DNA from: JACRGC01 sp035288785
GTDB taxonomy: Archaea > Micrarchaeota > Micrarchaeia > Norongarragalinales > SBBD01
Direction: 5' to 3'
Length of the DNA stretch: 19,099 nt
Assembly: GCA_035288785.1 (NCBI GenBank)
Contig: DATDZF010000100.1
Span: forward strand, 1-19,099
This document shows, in pieces, positions 18,882-19,099 of the stretch. The position numbers and the translations under genes were made by a program. The first letter of the stretch is position 1. Every line of letters starts with the position of its first letter. The notes below the pieces were generated by a model. That model saw only the letters and a program-made list of their open reading frames with translations, ran no database searches and was not told the origin of the DNA.

Positions 18882-19099
18882 ATGTGGGAAATCATAATAC
18901 TTTTTTTCATAGCGCTGGTGTTCTATTTTGACCTGAAGGCAAGGATGATCCCCGATGCGATCAACTTCTTCTTCATGTTCCTTGCTATTGCGCTTGCCAT
19001 CCTAAAGTACGATTTTGAGATGGGTTTGCTATTGACCACATACGCGCCCTTTTTCCTCATGAACCTCGCATTTGCTTACGCTCTCTACCGGATCTGGGC
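18882..19099 (+). CDS. A24-family prepilin/preflagellin peptidase, N-terminal part (runs off the window)
   Basis: The visible 72 residues start MWEIIILFFIALVFYFDLKA. They contain the first catalytic Asp in the FDLKARMIPDAIN motif (family D-x-K-x-R-x-IPN) and further membrane helices. The second catalytic motif (GxGD) would lie beyond the window edge. This membrane aspartyl peptidase removes the short class III leader from pilin or archaellin precursors; the pilin-like gene at 18544 is its likely partner. Start ATG 18882 gives the normal N terminus. Confidence 0.85.
   Translation, partial: MWEIIILFFIALVFYFDLKARMIPDAINFFFMFLAIALAILKYDFEMGLLLTTYAPFFLMNLAFAYALYRIW

Overview
This window is archaeal. 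It holds aIF1A, aIF2beta, eL40, RpoL, RpoK, the archaeal/plant-type D-aminoacyl-tRNA deacylase DtdA, NurA, archaeal-type dUTPase, a class III signal peptide pilin with its A24 peptidase, intron-bearing tRNA genes, TATA-type promoters about 25-30 bases before many start codons (leaderless starts), and GGTGA/GGTGG-type Shine-Dalgarno sites. Compact spacing and small proteins fit a streamlined, possibly DPANN-like lineage. No rRNA is present, so the phylum is an inference.

Layout. 1-225: hairpin-rich repeat DNA with a possible tRNA remnant. 226-4000 (minus): EamA transporter, a large cell-surface protein, aIF1A, aIF2beta. 4074-5000: intron-containing tRNA-Leu(UAA), a small structured repeat, eL40, tRNA-Thr(GGU) and a possible structured RNA. 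5097-8518 (plus): an unknown helical protein, a VIT1/CCC1-type transporter, an HldD-like sugar epimerase and dUTPase. 8593-9675 (minus): NurA. 9742-13897: a compact ubiquitin-like conjugation locus. 13994-15357: DtdA, RpoL, RpoK. 15461-15814: tRNA-Gly(CCC) with two introns, followed by a repeat flanked by a duplication of the tRNA 5' end. 16007-18359: PRC-barrel protein, two unknown small proteins and a cation/Ca2+ exchanger. 18544-19099: class III pilin, a second duplicated-flank repeat, and the start of a prepilin peptidase.

The most striking content is a complete eukaryote-like ubiquitin cascade within about 4.1 kb: a Ub-like protein already ending in Gly-Gly, a UBA3/ThiF-like E1, an E2 with the HPN motif and catalytic Cys, a winged-helix plus RING-like (C4HC3) candidate E3, and an Rpn11-like JAMM deubiquitinase. 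Three unrecognised small proteins are interleaved, and one of them is translationally coupled to the Ub-like gene. These are the best candidates for undescribed components. Counterparts of the five core enzymes are known from Caldiarchaeum and Asgard archaea; the extra genes are not ones I recognise.

The second notable theme is small structured repeats. One family (about 75 bp, three copies) lies in tRNA introns. Another (core about 55 bp, three copies) abuts gene ends, and in two cases sits between direct duplications (29 and 24 bp) of the neighbouring gene end. This suggests small mobile elements that spare the host gene.
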